Source: Brachypodium distachyon (Eukaryota; Streptophyta; Magnoliopsida; Poales; Poaceae). From it: 64,000 bases of DNA. The notes under the pieces are model-generated. The model did no database searches. It was not told where the DNA came from and saw only the letters and a list, made by a program, of their open reading frames with translations. The translations under genes were made by a program, and so were the position numbers. Within the stretch, counting starts at the first letter, position 1. Every line of letters begins with the position of its first letter. The stretch is from the NCBI RefSeq assembly GCF_000005505.3, contig NC_016133.3, positions 4,030,001 to 4,094,000 on the forward strand, written 5' to 3'. Shown in pieces: positions 36,939 to 49,548 of this stretch.

Positions 36939-37051
36939 CTCCCTCCGTCCCATATTAAGTGACTCAAATTTGCCCAAATATGGATGTATCTATGCCTAAT
37001 AAGTGTCTAGATACATGTAATAGAAAGTCACTTAATATGGGAAGGAGGGAG
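36939..37051. mobile_element. Stowaway MITE, 113 bp
   Basis: Complete: CTCCCTCCGTCCCATATTAA to TTAATATGGGAAGGAGGGAG with near-perfect inverted ends, flanked by TA. It lies between the methyltransferase relic and the epimerase 3' end. It is the same family and length as the copy at 47423-47535. Confidence 0.9.
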
Positions 37052-37295
37052 TAAGTGTTACTACCTATTATCTAATCATGAACTATTTCATAGCAAACCA
37101 ATCCATTTTATATTTCGTAAAATATGTTTCTGATGTCATGTTAGCAAGCTGTTACAGAGTTCATGGACTTTAAAAGTAAGCATATGAAGTGCATCCAACA
37201 ATCAGAGCTTAAAGTTTAGAACAGACTACACTAGCAATACCCAAGATCTCATCAGATAAGTCCACGACTTACATAGCATACAATCATCAGGAAAT

Positions 37296-40200
37296 TTAGA
37301 TACGTTGCATCTGTCGAATTATTTCAGGATCCAACTGTCCACTGCTGTAGCTGGATGGAACAGAGGAAATTTCCTGCCTTCCTTGCCACTCTTCACCAGG
37401 CCTTAAGGTAATTGGCTTCTCAATACAGGCAGCCCCTACACAAAGCATGCAATTGTACTCTTCAGCCCCAAAGTCTGGCATCACTTTTGCTTTCTTGTCC
37501 CATGGGTTCCAAACAACTGCATTCAAACAAAAGTAGCAATGACAGTACATCATGGAAGTAAACAAAATAAAAGGCCAAAGTAACTATGTTATATAATTTA
37601 GAAAAAAGAGGCTAACTCACCAACATCAGGAAGTTCCTTCTTCCTTAATACAAGTGTTCTTTTCTTCTCATGGTCAATGGTCACAATCTTGCGTGGAGCG
37701 CTCAAATATAGACTGTCCACCTTAATAATTAACACTGAACATAATTAGTGCCTTACTGTAGTGAGACGAAACTATGAAGCATACACAAAGCTTACTTCCG
37801 ATTCGAATACAACTGCATCACCTTGCTCATTACAACGCATCTTAGATCTTAGATTATCAAGATAGTCCAAGGTATCCAAACCGTCGACCCGTACTTCACT
37901 GGAATGTGAAAACATGCTTCAGAGAAAGAAAATGAAAACAATGTACTGGCCAAGATGTCCATTCCCAAGCGTATATATTCTGCAATTGAAATATTACTAG
38001 AGTACAGAATCCGAAATTGGTTCATTTAACACAACTCAGTATTAAGGAAAGTGTCATATAAGTTACAGTCCTCTCCAATCAAAGAATCGAAGAAACATCC
38101 AAAATAACTTCATTCGCACAAAAGTTACATAAGGCAAGAAAGTAACGTTCTAAAAGGTACCTGATATCAGAGACTGAAAAGGATGTGTGGTATGCAAATG
38201 AAAATTGGAATGGCTTGCAATCAGCATTGTTGTTTTTTATTCGAGATATCAGGATCAGATCTCCTGTTGGACTAAGAGCAACTTGCAAACGAAGTTCATA
38301 ACTGCAATATATGGATAACCAGCATCATCAATTTAACATAGGGACCAAGGAAAAGGAATATATAAACTCAAGGTAGAAATTTTTAATCTGACAGAGTTAT
38401 TAGATAGTTTAATATTTAAACATAAACCTGTGTGGCCAGATCTTCAAATCTTCTTCAGACTGCTTGAGTATCAAGTCAATATGACAATCAAAAGTCGTAT
38501 CTAGAAAAGGAGGACTTTCATCAACACTCCAAAGTCGGTTCCTTGCAAATCCATGCTGTTCAAGAACTCCGTGATTCCCTAACTGCATAATGGCAATTTA
38601 CATTTGGGTTATTGGGTATTACAAGCGAGGTCAATTCCTTGAATCGTAATATGCTATTAACACTTTTGGATCATACTTGAGGAAAGCAAATTTGTATGCC
38701 CCCACGAATCGCTTTCGGTGGTTTGAAAGAAGCCTACCAATAAAATTTGAGACACAAGGTTTAGAAAAAAAATGATGATTGCAAAAGGCATTTCGAAATT
38801 GATACACAAAATGTCCATTTATACATAAAAATAATTTTACGAAAACTAAAATATCTGATTACCTTCCTACTGACAAAAAGCTGCTGTTCTCCAAAGTTAT
38901 TTTTCCAAGAGGTCACTTGTCCTCCATAAAAATACACCTGAACAATAAAGATGCTGAATGCTTTTATATAGGTAAGTTCAAAAGCATACAAAAAGAAATT
39001 GGGAAATATTTTTGTTCAACTGTTTTTTTTTAGCAAATTGTTCTGATTGAACACTAAGCAAATGACTAACATGGCATAACCCTTATGGTAAGGAACAACT
39101 GTTATTTTACCAACAAGTTTTGTAGCTTCCGCCTGTACTTCCATTCCTTGAAAACACAGCCATGATCAAGATAGAACAGATTGAGGACTCGGCTCAAGGC
39201 TGAACTATTAAGATTATAACCATAGATTTGTATGAAGTGTAACACTATTATTAAGATTCTATCCATAAATTACTTTTGACTAGACCAAACTTCAGTTTGC
39301 ACTTGCAAAAGCAAAGAGAGTTGGACGCTAATTTCATGAATTGACTCAAATAAGTACGATGCACCAGTAATTGCCAATAGTGTCCTATAGATTTTTCCAT
39401 GGAGGGACTGTCCCGGTTCCAACCATCCAAGAGAGGACAAGAGATGACATCACAATTTTCGTATTAACTTTCGTCATCAGTTGTGCCTGATTAAGTATGG
39501 CTGCATCTCCCTTTCTATGAAAAGGTATGTCTGCATTTTTTAGTTAGAAAAGATAAATATATATGATTTTGACAGCACTGTCCACCCCGACAAGGACATG
39601 GCACCAGTGTCGCATCGGATTTGATAGCAGATGAACCTGATAAATCACTATTTAGTCTAGCTGTCTCCAGAATCTTTATAATGTAATATAGGTAACTAAA
39701 CCAAAACATGCCCATTCTTTTCACAATATGCCAGTTTTTGGCATATCTGTATATTCACATATTAAAATTACGTACAGTTCACTGAGGGAAATTAAGCACT
39801 TCAAATAAATTTGAAGCATAAGCAGGGAATCAGCCATAGGCCCATAACCTACTAATTTCAACAAAATACAAAAGGAGAGTATACATTGAACATGCCAACG
39901 CCGTATATTGATGAGGCCAGGCTAATGCACAGCTAAGCAAAGCTATCACAGAGCCCACACCCAACCAAACACTTATCCACACAGATCTATCAATTAACAA
40001 ATGAAAGATTTCAGAATAAGAAAATTTTGGCTGCACCAAAGCCAAGGGTCAAACACCAAACCGGCATTTGACCCAATTATCTTTATCTCTTACATGGTCG
40101 CCACTCCGTGTACTCATTCAATCCCCATTTCTTGAAAATCAACACTTAATCCCACTAACTACTCTAGTAGACATCAATTAACGATTAATACAAGCTTCAG

Positions 40201-40486
40201 TACCCATTTTATACTTCTACTATGTAACTTCTCTTCTATGAACTAAATTAACCGATTTGTGTGGGTCGCTGCGGGACTAGCTAACAGATCGAGCAAAGCT
40301 TCCAGTTCCATCTCTAATTTTCTACGATGAGCATGTATTGATAAAGCAATAGAGTCGTTGGGTGGAGGATGAGAGCTGGAGAAGGAAGGGTGACCTCGAC
40401 GGAGCTGCCGCGGCCTCGCGGAGGACGAACTTGTCGAGGCCGGTAGCGCGGTCCCTCACGCGCTCGACGGAGGCCCTCCCGGCCAT
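37296..40486 (-). pseudogene. Glucose-6-phosphate 1-epimerase-like (hexose-6-phosphate mutarotase) gene, frameshifted in exon 1
   Basis: The family interconverts alpha and beta glucose-6-phosphate. Exons: 40486-40395, 38937-38863, 38733-38677, 38582-38428, 38301-38161, 37898-37796, 37720-37621, 37516-37296. Recognisable blocks in order are LDKFVLRE, VYFYGGQVTSWKN, FKPPKAIRGGI, GNHGVLEQHGFARNRLW, PTGDLILISRI, FAYHTSFSVSDI, VRVDGLDTLDYLDN, VTIDHEKKRTLVLRK, VVWNPWDKKAKVMPDFG and EKPITLRPGEEW. Exons 2-8 join in frame. Exon 1 (92 nt) does not: MAGRASVERVRDRATGLDKF...LRE lies in one frame, while RGSSVE, which must join VYFYGG, lies in another, so one base is missing at about 40412-40418. In the C-terminal exon the usual CVE(A/P) reads CVGA (GGG for GAG), removing the Glu that I take to be the catalytic base. 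GGIPIC reads GGIQIC. A non-functional copy is likely; a single-base assembly error cannot explain the Glu change. Confidence 0.7.
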
Positions 40487-40699
40487 CCCGGTTGGGTACG
40501 GAGAGGGAAGCGACGGGTCGCGGGGCGGCGGAGGCCGCGGCCGTGGTCGCCGGAACCCGGAACTCGGAGAGGCGGAGAGGAAAACGCTCTCTGTCTGATG
40601 TGCAGTGTGCTTCAGGCGGCAAGGCCCCTGTCAGCCGTAAAGAACGGCAAATAAGGGCCTCCCTCGAGATCACCGTAAAGAGAGGGGGAATGAGAGATG

Positions 40700-42830
40700 G
40701 GCTTGTCCGATTCGGAAAAAAAAAGAGAGATGGACTTGATGGTACCTGCCGGGCCAGATCGTGTAATGGGCCATAAGCCAGACCGTTGTTTCTCAGAGGC
40801 CCAGCGTCATCTTGTCCGGTCGCGCTTCGAGTCTATTCGAACGGATCTATTGACACTCAACGTTACGTACTACGGTTCTTTCGCTCCAAAAAAAAAACCC
40901 TACTACAGTTCTCTTCATCCACTCGCTGCAAACATGTATTTGTTGAGATTACAAGGAGACTAGATGGAATAGCACGTTTTGCTGCGCCATCGAGTTTTAT
41001 CAACTTCCCCAACTATTTCCCTGAAATATACTTAACAAGAAGGTTTTCGTGAAATGAACTTAGACCTGTCTGGCCTTGCGGGACCAAAAGATGAAGATAG
41101 CTTAACCAGAACAAAAAACATTAGCAAGCGAACAACTTGTGGTATGACTTTATTATTTTATACAAATTGCACATCATTGGCTCAAAATATATATATCTTG
41201 GGAAATAAAAGACATGCAAGGCACACGGCATCTACCCAATTAATTAGGACATTACAAACAATCTACACATATTGAAGTTCCAAAGACACCATGGAATTAT
41301 TTCAGAAAATTCTTCACCATTCATAAGCTTAATTGTATACATCATTTTCATTTTACAGGAGCGTGCTTGTTTAATAACTACCTATACATGGGACTTTTGC
41401 TTGCTACCTCTATCTTCTATCCCTCGCCAGGCCCTTTGTATGCGTCGTTGAACTTGGATACTTTTCTTTATGAAGGGAAAAAGAAATCCCTACCGATAGG
41501 ACTCAACAACTAACGTATATATCCGGACAAGGAATACTAATTGACGTCGTGTTATGTGTGCATGGTATATAGCTAGTTGCAGTGCCGGCCGTCGTACGTG
41601 CATGGGCAAGAACAAGGCAACCCAATAGATGGGGAAATAGTCCAAAACGAATAAACTCCTAGCTCGTTGGTTGGACTGTGGCTTCCCTAAAGCTCGCTTG
41701 CATGCAGTACGCCCCGGCCAGGGCTATCCTGGCCGGCCACCACAGCTATTGGTGATCAGATGGTATAATTGTCGTCCCTAAAGCTCGATCGGGGCCGGCC
41801 GGGGACCGAGCTAGCTAGCTAGCTAATCCAGCTAGATGCGCAGAATCTATCGATCCAGCAACTAGCGCAATCAGAGAGAGGACTAGCTAGGCCGGATACC
41901 TTACCTAGTCTGGCTGCTAGCTGCTCTAGCTGGCTGCAATACTTGCCCTCTCGATCTTGCCCACACTTGGAAGCTTAGCATTATAGCTTGTGTTGAAGTT
42001 GAACAGAGGCAGAAACGACGAGATGCATGGATCGATCGAGCAATTGCCTACATTGTTCGTGCAGTATATATCTTGTGCAGTGGTACGTGCATCCCACGTG
42101 AGATCGATGGACCTATGCGTTGAATTCAAGCTAGCACGTACGCGCGACGGCAATGTTGACACGTACGTACGACAACTCGATCCCATACGTACAATTATTC
42201 GTTCTAATCTCGAAGCAAATATGAAGTGGTCGAGTACTGAAACTTAAGATTTTTTCCAGGTATTTGTGCATTACTAACACGTTGCCAACGTAAGTGCTCT
42301 CTCGATCCTTCTAATCCCATAGCTGTCTGTCGTGCCCTCCACAAACCCCGGCGTTTCACTATCGCTGCGGTGTGGCCCCCGGCCCAATCATGGCACAGAG
42401 AAAGCAAATCACACACCACGACGACCTCTCGTACGTTACTCGTCTCTGCAAACTCTGCATCAGCATTCAGCAGCTGCGTGCGTGAAAGCCGATCGATCAG
42501 TTCATCAGTTTCCCGGCCATGGCGCGCGGGCATGCAGGGATCCCAGTACATTTGTGCGTGGCCTCCACTACTACACTCTCTGCAGCCACTAACTCCAAAG
42601 GGGCTAGCTATGTACTATAGCTAATCTACGTATACGTCTAGCTAGCATATGCGACTGACCGCATCTGCGTCTGCACGCAGCTAGCAGAGCAGTCTGTGTC
42701 TCTGGCTAGCCAGCCCGCTAGCTATTGCTACGAGTAACGTAACGTACCTAGCTAACTTAATTACGTACGTAGTGCACATTACATGTGCGTGGTATACACC
42801 TGATCGAGTACCTACCCGACGCCCAGGTAC
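40700..42830. other. Intergenic region, no gene recognised
   Basis: Upstream of the epimerase locus, the sequence has mixed composition, turning very rich in CTAGCTAG/TACGTACG palindromes from 41.5 kb. No exon, RNA gene or complete transposon was recognised. Confidence 0.5.
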
Positions 42831-42832
42831 AT

Positions 42833-42955
42833 GCTCCCTCAGTTGTATACTTCTTTGTCTCAAATTTGCTAAAAAAATGGATGTATCTGTTTCTAAAAAT
42901 TGTCTAGATGCATGTAATATTTGGACAAGAATTATATATGGAACCGAGCTAGGGA
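42833..42955. mobile_element. Degenerate Stowaway-like MITE
   Basis: It shares the interior ATGGATGTATCTGTTTCTAA and GTCTAGATGCATGTAATATT with the intact copies at 36939 and 47423, but its ends (CTCCCTCAGTTG and AGCTAGGGAGGA) are diverged. Confidence 0.55.
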
Positions 42956-45313
42956 GGACGTACTCGATCTGTCGTGCGGTCGTGCTATGTACATGTATGG
43001 TACTATAGGGATATTAGGGGATCTACTCTTATGCGTGCGTACGTGAATATGTATGTAGGGGGATCTGCGTGTCAATGACGACATACGTACTCGATCTTAC
43101 GGTGTACGTATTGTACGTCACGATCTTTGTAGAGATCGAGATTGTACTGGCTAGTTAGTCCGAGGGAGCTACTCCGTAGCTAGCTGTACGTTACGTTGGA
43201 TGTTAAGGAGCTCTCTGAAACCCTGGCTGTGCATTGCATGGACTGATGAATATAATGCACGCGGCAGCCTTTGATTAATTAGTCAAGCAGATCGATCGGG
43301 CCGGCGAGCGATCTAGATATCCAGAGAGGACTGAGTAGTTTATTAACTCTATGCTATCATGCATCCATATGTATGTGAGCAACTGAGTATGCAGGTGTAC
43401 TGCATATAACAGAGGAAGGGGTTGGCCGATTGGTGAATAATAGAATAGCTCGCATGCATGCAGCTTTGAATTAATTAAGCAAGCAGATACACACATGAAC
43501 GAGAGGCTCTTCATCAAGATGACTGGACGATGTTCAGTTGGGATCGATCGGTTTCTGACCATAGATTGATCTCGGGTCTCTGCTCTGCGGATTCGATTAC
43601 GTATGCACGCAATCTGTCTTATATATAGTACCATGATGAATATGTTGCCCAGCTGCTATGCTAGCTAGAGCTGGCTTGCAGTTGGCCTTCAATAATCGAT
43701 CCATCAGAACTGATCATACGTTGAAAAAAGCCTTCGACGTGAAAATGTGATGCGTGGCACGGTTGTTGGTGATGAGAGCTGCTCGAGTGAAGAGATCGAG
43801 GGGTGCAAATTGATCTAGCTTGCCCACAGTTTTTTTCGTTTTGCCCACAGATAAATTAAAGGAACGCGTTTCGCCTGCTAAACGATAGCTCGATCGATTT
43901 CTGCGCTTCTCTAGCTAGAGTAGGCTGGCTGAGTGGTGCTAGCTTTAGGCAACGTGCTTTGCTGATCTAAACAGAGAGAACGTGCAGGCAACCGAAAACA
44001 ACGTACCATGATGTCAAAGATGCTGCACTTCACTTGAAAGGCCGAGTTGAGCATACCAATTAAACACGCCCAGAAAAAACTGTTGAATTCAGTGTAAGGG
44101 GACGAGAGAGTTATTATCTGTGCACCCGGCCTACCGAGCTCAGAAACACAGACTAACAGTCTTACCAAAATCTTTTTTTGTATGATCGGCTGGAGATGGT
44201 CAGTAGCAAGTTATTCAACCGGTTTGGATATGATGCGCTAGTTATAGGCTTAGTGATCGGGGCATTATTTGGCCTTTTCGAGCTTGTAATCTTAAACTCG
44301 GATCTTTTTTTTATAAGAAAATTTAAAAGAATACATAGATTGTGTGCATCAATTGGTGTAGAGACCTTCGGTCAACCTCCTTTTTGAAAAATGCATGTTG
44401 TGAAATTTGAAATCCAAATCCGAACAGATAAAGAAACAGAAACAACACAGTACTCATGTGTGTTTCTAGAGTTTATGGGCCCAATTCACAACCAAATTAT
44501 TTAAATCTACAACTATTCATAACATAATTTTTATCATACAGAATTTGTCCGGATTTTTAATTGTTTTTTTACATGCTTCGTGCATGTTGTGTTCACGTAC
44601 TCAATTATTTCAGATTTGTTTGACGTCCTTTTTAGAAGTGCTTTCGACCTTGGGAAGGGAAGGAGACTATCCGTGTTAGCTAGAAATTCAGCCGTCAAAA
44701 CAAAACTGTTAAGACTTGCGACACGTTTGACAATTTTTTAAGCGAAGTCGGAAGGGGATCCCTTAATTAATTTTACTACATAAAAAATGTCAAACACGAA
44801 GCATTTTACAGAGATAGCACAGGGACAGGGAGAACAAAGAAAAGTACAGATACCCTAAACCCTAAAATTAATTACTAGCTACTTGATTAGGGTGAATCAA
44901 GCTAGCTGTCTCAGTAAGTAGTCGAGCCTCACATATACGTACACGGAGTACGTACGTACGTACGTAGCCGTCTTGATGACCCAATTTCGGCCCGTAAATG
45001 CCGCGCGTACTTACGCTATCGTGCACAGTACTACAGAAAAAACATGCACTAAACAAATCCAACCTTGGTCGTTTACTGTAGGCGGCCACGCACGTACGTA
45101 CGTGTAAGTGCATTAATTTTGTAGCGTCGTCGACAGCGCCGTAATTAGCATGTCCATACATGATCGATCTATGCCACATTGATAGCAGAAACATGACCCC
45201 CAGCTAAAGCAAGATCTGTACATTTATTTGCATGTCGAGTCTCTCCATTTTGAAAAATATATAATGGTGAACTCAAGCTAGCTGTGATTTATGGTGCTCC
45301 ATGTGCATAAATA
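42956..45313. other. Intergenic region, no gene recognised
   Basis: AT-rich and palindrome-rich DNA with several short CGTACGTA runs (for example 44945-44965). None of the short frames shows family resemblance. Confidence 0.5.
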
Positions 45314-45550
45314 CTCCCTCCGGCCGTTTCAGCTTAGAGGGCCTATCTCTAAAATCTCTGTAACCATGCAAGTAAGGCCTAATAAAGTGTTGGATAAGAA
45401 TTAATTCTCATGTATTAATTGGTTGCTCAAAAACTTAGGACAACATGCATTGATTGTTTTGAGATGAGAGTTGGTGTGAGTAGAGAATGACCTTGTATAG
45501 TGAAATTACAATATTTCAAAAATAGACCCTCTAAACTGAAACAGAGGGAG
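45314..45550. mobile_element. Stowaway MITE, 237 bp
   Basis: It starts CTCCCTCCGGCCGTTTCAGC and ends CTGAAACAGAGGGAG, flanked by TA. The arms include AGAGGGCCTATCTCTAAAAT and its inverse near 45520. Confidence 0.85.
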
Positions 45551-45803
45551 TATACATACTACTAGTCTGAATTAGCTATAGGTGAATCTATGTGTACTCA
45601 ATTGAGCGCGATTGATACATTTGAAAATCAGGAAACAATAAAATGTAGCATGCACACAATTAATTCAATAGCATTTTGTCACCTAAATATACATAAGGTT
45701 CACACACATCATCCACGAATATAGAATCTATTCTCGAAATGTGTAGGGTTTTTTTTCTGTTTGTGTGAAGAATCACTGGAGCGATGTTTAGAATAATGAT
45801 GTA

Positions 45804-45883
45804 CTCCTCCGATCCATATTAGTCTTCGCTGATTTTGTACAGGTTGTACTAAATCAGTGACAATTAATATAGATTGGTGGAAG
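45804..45883. mobile_element. Short MITE, about 80 bp
   Basis: CTCCTCCGATCCATATTAGT at the left is inverted as TTAATATAGATTGGTGGAAG at the right, with TA flanks and an internal inverted pair (GTACAGGTTGTAC). Confidence 0.6.
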
Positions 45884-47422
45884 TAATGTATCTCTTGGTA
45901 ACATGGTTGTATATTTAAGTAAAAATGTTACTCTTCAATACTAAAGATTGAAACAAAAGCACCCCTGGTCCCTAACTCCGGCCGTTCCATATATCTGGAT
46001 GCATATATATGTCTCCGTAACAGTAAATTGGTTAGGCAGTAAGTACCAACATGCATGCGGCCGGCCTTCAATGCCCGCGCCATGGCCGGCCTGCCCCCCT
46101 GTGGCGTCAAATCTCCCTTCTCTGGAATTTAGGATTCCCTCCACTCAGCTGTAATGGCATTGCATGTGCTGTGAGAGTACTAGCTTGCATGTTCACCCAG
46201 CCCTGCACCTACGTAAAAAGCAGCTAAGCTAGCTCTCGACAGACATCTCAAGGCGTTTCATGCTTTCATCTGATTCGCATCGCTCTCTCTCTCTAGGCAT
46301 GTCTCCTTCTATCTCTAAATGCACGGTTTTAATTACGATCAAATTACGTATATATTGGCTGAAGGCATCAAGGGCCCGCGCGCCCTATGAATGTAAATTA
46401 CGTACCTGGGCGTGGTACGGGCCTATACGAGCATGATCATTCCCTGCATGCATGCATGCACGCGACGACGTTCCCGCGCGCCCGGCCGGACCAGGGATGC
46501 TGTTACTCAGTAACAATGCACCGTGATAAGTTGCTCCTCCTACACTTATTTACGTCTCTCAGCTGGTCTTAAACAAGCGTAAGTACGTATATGGAGTATC
46601 CTCTTACTATTGTACTCCGTATGTAGGTCAGAAGTACTTAATTGCTCACTTTCTACATTCACGTCCAGGGATTTTTTGTCTTCTATTGAAAACCCACCGG
46701 CACAGAACTGTTCAAATTAGCCTCCCCATAAAAGATACGACGATCCACAAACATTTTTTGTAGAATGGACACCCCAATTAAAACGGTTTATATTTCGATC
46801 CATTTGGGATAAAATACTAGAAGTAATGAGCAAATTGCTAGCTGTGTGACTCTTATCCCCGAACAGTCTGGGAATAAACGGGCCCAGGTTAACAATAACA
46901 CTAGCAGCCCAAATTCAGCACACGCAGAAGGCCAACATATATACAAGGTCTTGAAACTCTTATCCTCGAGACCGGCCGCCACGCACCCCCACCCTCTTAT
47001 ATATATATATAGTGACGCAAATAAAAGAGAATACAAGATAGAGGACCCATGGCGTGTGCTCACTGTTCACTTTTCGGTGAAGATGACAAGCTAATTAATT
47101 ACTGGACATTTACTGGCATTCATTGTTGTACTTATGTCAGCTCCTAGCTCGGAGGAACAGGATTTCTACAGATTATTCAAATGATTTAAAAATGGTGTTA
47201 ATTTAACCTTCCAAGTATGTGGAGACAAATTTAGAGGGAGAGTACATATAGAGAGAGCGCCGCAGTAAAAATATATATTTTAATCTAACCTTCCAAGCAC
47301 GTCCATCCAAAATTATACTAGGAGAGAACATACAGCTGCAGCGAAATATTATCAGAAGGCGCTCATCCCTCTCCTTTAGTTCAAAAGACAAAATGAAATA
47401 TTTAGAAGGAACTTAGTATCTA
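45884..47422. other. Intergenic region, no gene recognised
   Basis: Contains a CATGCATGCATG microsatellite (about 46446-46460), a (TA)n run near 46996-47010 and no supportable coding sequence. Confidence 0.5.
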
Positions 47423-47535
47423 CTCCCTCTGGTTCTAAATTCTTGACTCAATTTTTCCTAAATATGGATGCATCTATTCTTAAAAAGCGTATAGATACAT
47501 GTAATATTTCGACAACGATTTAGGATCGGAGGGAG
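47423..47535. mobile_element. Stowaway MITE, 113 bp
   Basis: CTCCCTCTGGTTCTAAATTC to ATTTAGGATCGGAGGGAG, flanked by TA. Interior matches the copies at 36939 and 53919. Confidence 0.9.
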
Positions 47536-49411
47536 TAGCATCTTACATTATTATAACATGACTTTGTTGCGCGAGAGGTAATATGATTTTACTACATAGT
47601 ATTTAATTTGTGAACTTTTAGAGGCACTTGCATGGGCAGTGCGTTACCTAAAAAAAATTCATCTTTGGTGTCAGTTTGTATTAAAACTTCTCGCAGCACT
47701 ATAGCATATATTTAATTTAAATTAAAAAAATATAGTACAAGTTTCCCCTGCCTCGGAAAATGGTGGCCTGAAAATATACGAAATAAAAAATGTAAAAGTA
47801 CTGGTCTTTCTGAACATTTGAGGGGACAAAAACATATTTTTATCTTTATGCATGGCATGATTGATGATGTATCACCGTGCATGACAATAAGATGATCTGA
47901 GTAGACCATAATAGTTTAAATATTTGGCTTAGTTAGAAGAGAGAGAAGAGAAGCGGACAATAATTGCGGAGTCAGCTGTGTAGCATGAGCTCCTAAAAAA
48001 AACCACGTGAGAGTGTGATGTGGGCTAAGTATACTAAACAACATCTTTAGAATAAGTACAATAATGTGATGTAATCAAGCTATAAGAATTTAAATATCAT
48101 ATTTTTGCATAGTAGCATGAGAGAGAAGCGGACAGATGCGCGAGGCTATGAATTAAGGTGGTGAAGGCTGTAAAAAATTGAGATAAGTTAGAAATAATAG
48201 TATTACTCTTATTTATGAGTGCCCCCATAAAAAAATCGAGCAAACAATTGCTCTACATTTAATGATGGCTTGCTTTTATTGGAATTTGATTGAATAAATG
48301 ATGGCAATCAAGTAAGGAGAGGTACACATGTTAGCCGTGGCTACACATTTAAGTGGGGTACTAGATACGGACATAAATATCCAATCTTAGTGCTTTTATT
48401 AGCGGGGGGGAATTAAACGCGGTGTGTCTATTGATCGATCTCCCATGTACACACAGTGCGTGTGGTTAACTTTTGTACGTCCAGAAGTGAGACCGACCGA
48501 TGTGACCTCAGTTTATCCTAATTTAAACCACTGACGCGCCATTCTATATGGATCGATCCAAAAGTAGTAAGATGAAGCAAATGTGAACCAATTCTACTGC
48601 ATGCATGCGCGTGTAAATTAGTTCCCCGGGAGTACACACAGTTGACTGTAAACCAATTCTCCCGGCATCTCTTTTAGTACCAGCCATACATAAAAATATT
48701 TCAGTACCCACTGAAATTACCAAATTTGTGAAAATTCACCAAAAGTTAAGTTGGTCCAAATTCCCTTTGAAATTCGACCAGTTGAGTTTGGACTTGCACG
48801 TTTGTAGGACATCACGTCTCCAAGTTTGTGAAGCTCGAGCTATTTATCTATCAAGAAAGCTTCCTACGGAGTACATTTTTCATGGTAAGGGCGCAAGATG
48901 GTTTTCGCCTTGTATCTCGCTCCGTACTTATATATCTTCCTCTGCCAACTTGGAGCGGTGAAGCAAGCAAACAAGCACGTACGCTCGTAAAGGCGTACCG
49001 CTGGGTTTGGCTCCATGCCTCCATCGATCACCTGGCCGTGGCCACATGATTCCTGCCTCTGCATCAGATCGAATGTTCGCGTGCTCTCCGCCGGTCGTCG
49101 TCTGGCCTGAACCAGAAACTGAATCCGGCCGGCATACTAACGTACTAGTACGTATACCCCTTTTGATGCATGGATCGCCCGATCGTACGGGCGCGCCTCG
49201 ATGGTTCGATCCGTTTGCCTCGCGCCGCCGGCCGTGACACCATCGTATACGTGCGTGCGTACCCCCTGCCCGCCAAACGCCAAATTTCTTACCGTGCATC
49301 GATCGGCGCGCCTCGATATCGTACGTAGGGAATACAGTTAATTCCTGCAGATACAACCCACGTAAATACGCAGCACACCAAGAACAGAATTAGCATCTAC
49401 CCCGGCCCTGT
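47536..49411. other. Upstream region of the SBP-box gene
   Basis: AT-rich to about 48.9 kb, then GC-richer promoter-like DNA with CGTACGTA palindromes. No clear TATA box was seen, and no other gene was recognised. Confidence 0.5.
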
Positions 49412-49433
49412 CCCCCCCCCCCCCCCCCCCCCC
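49412..49433 (+). repeat. 22-base poly(C) run in the SPL leader
   Basis: An uninterrupted run of 22 C residues lies 116 bases before the ATG of the SBP-box gene, probably within its 5' UTR, followed by a pyrimidine-rich CTCTCTCC tract. Confidence 0.95.
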
Positions 49434-49548
49434 TCTCTCCCACCGCACGCCTTTTTAGTCCCGCCCCTCTCCACAGAGAAAACACACACACACATGCATT
49501 TCTCGCTAGCTTCCAGACCGAGTTCCAGTTAATCTCCCCCACCGATCG

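Noticed and set aside
41500..47000. Possible conserved microRNA precursor in palindrome-rich intergenic DNA
   Set aside because: I looked by eye for common plant microRNA sequences (miR156, 160, 164, 166, 167, 169, 171, 172, 319, 393-399, 528) and found none; a folding search would be needed.
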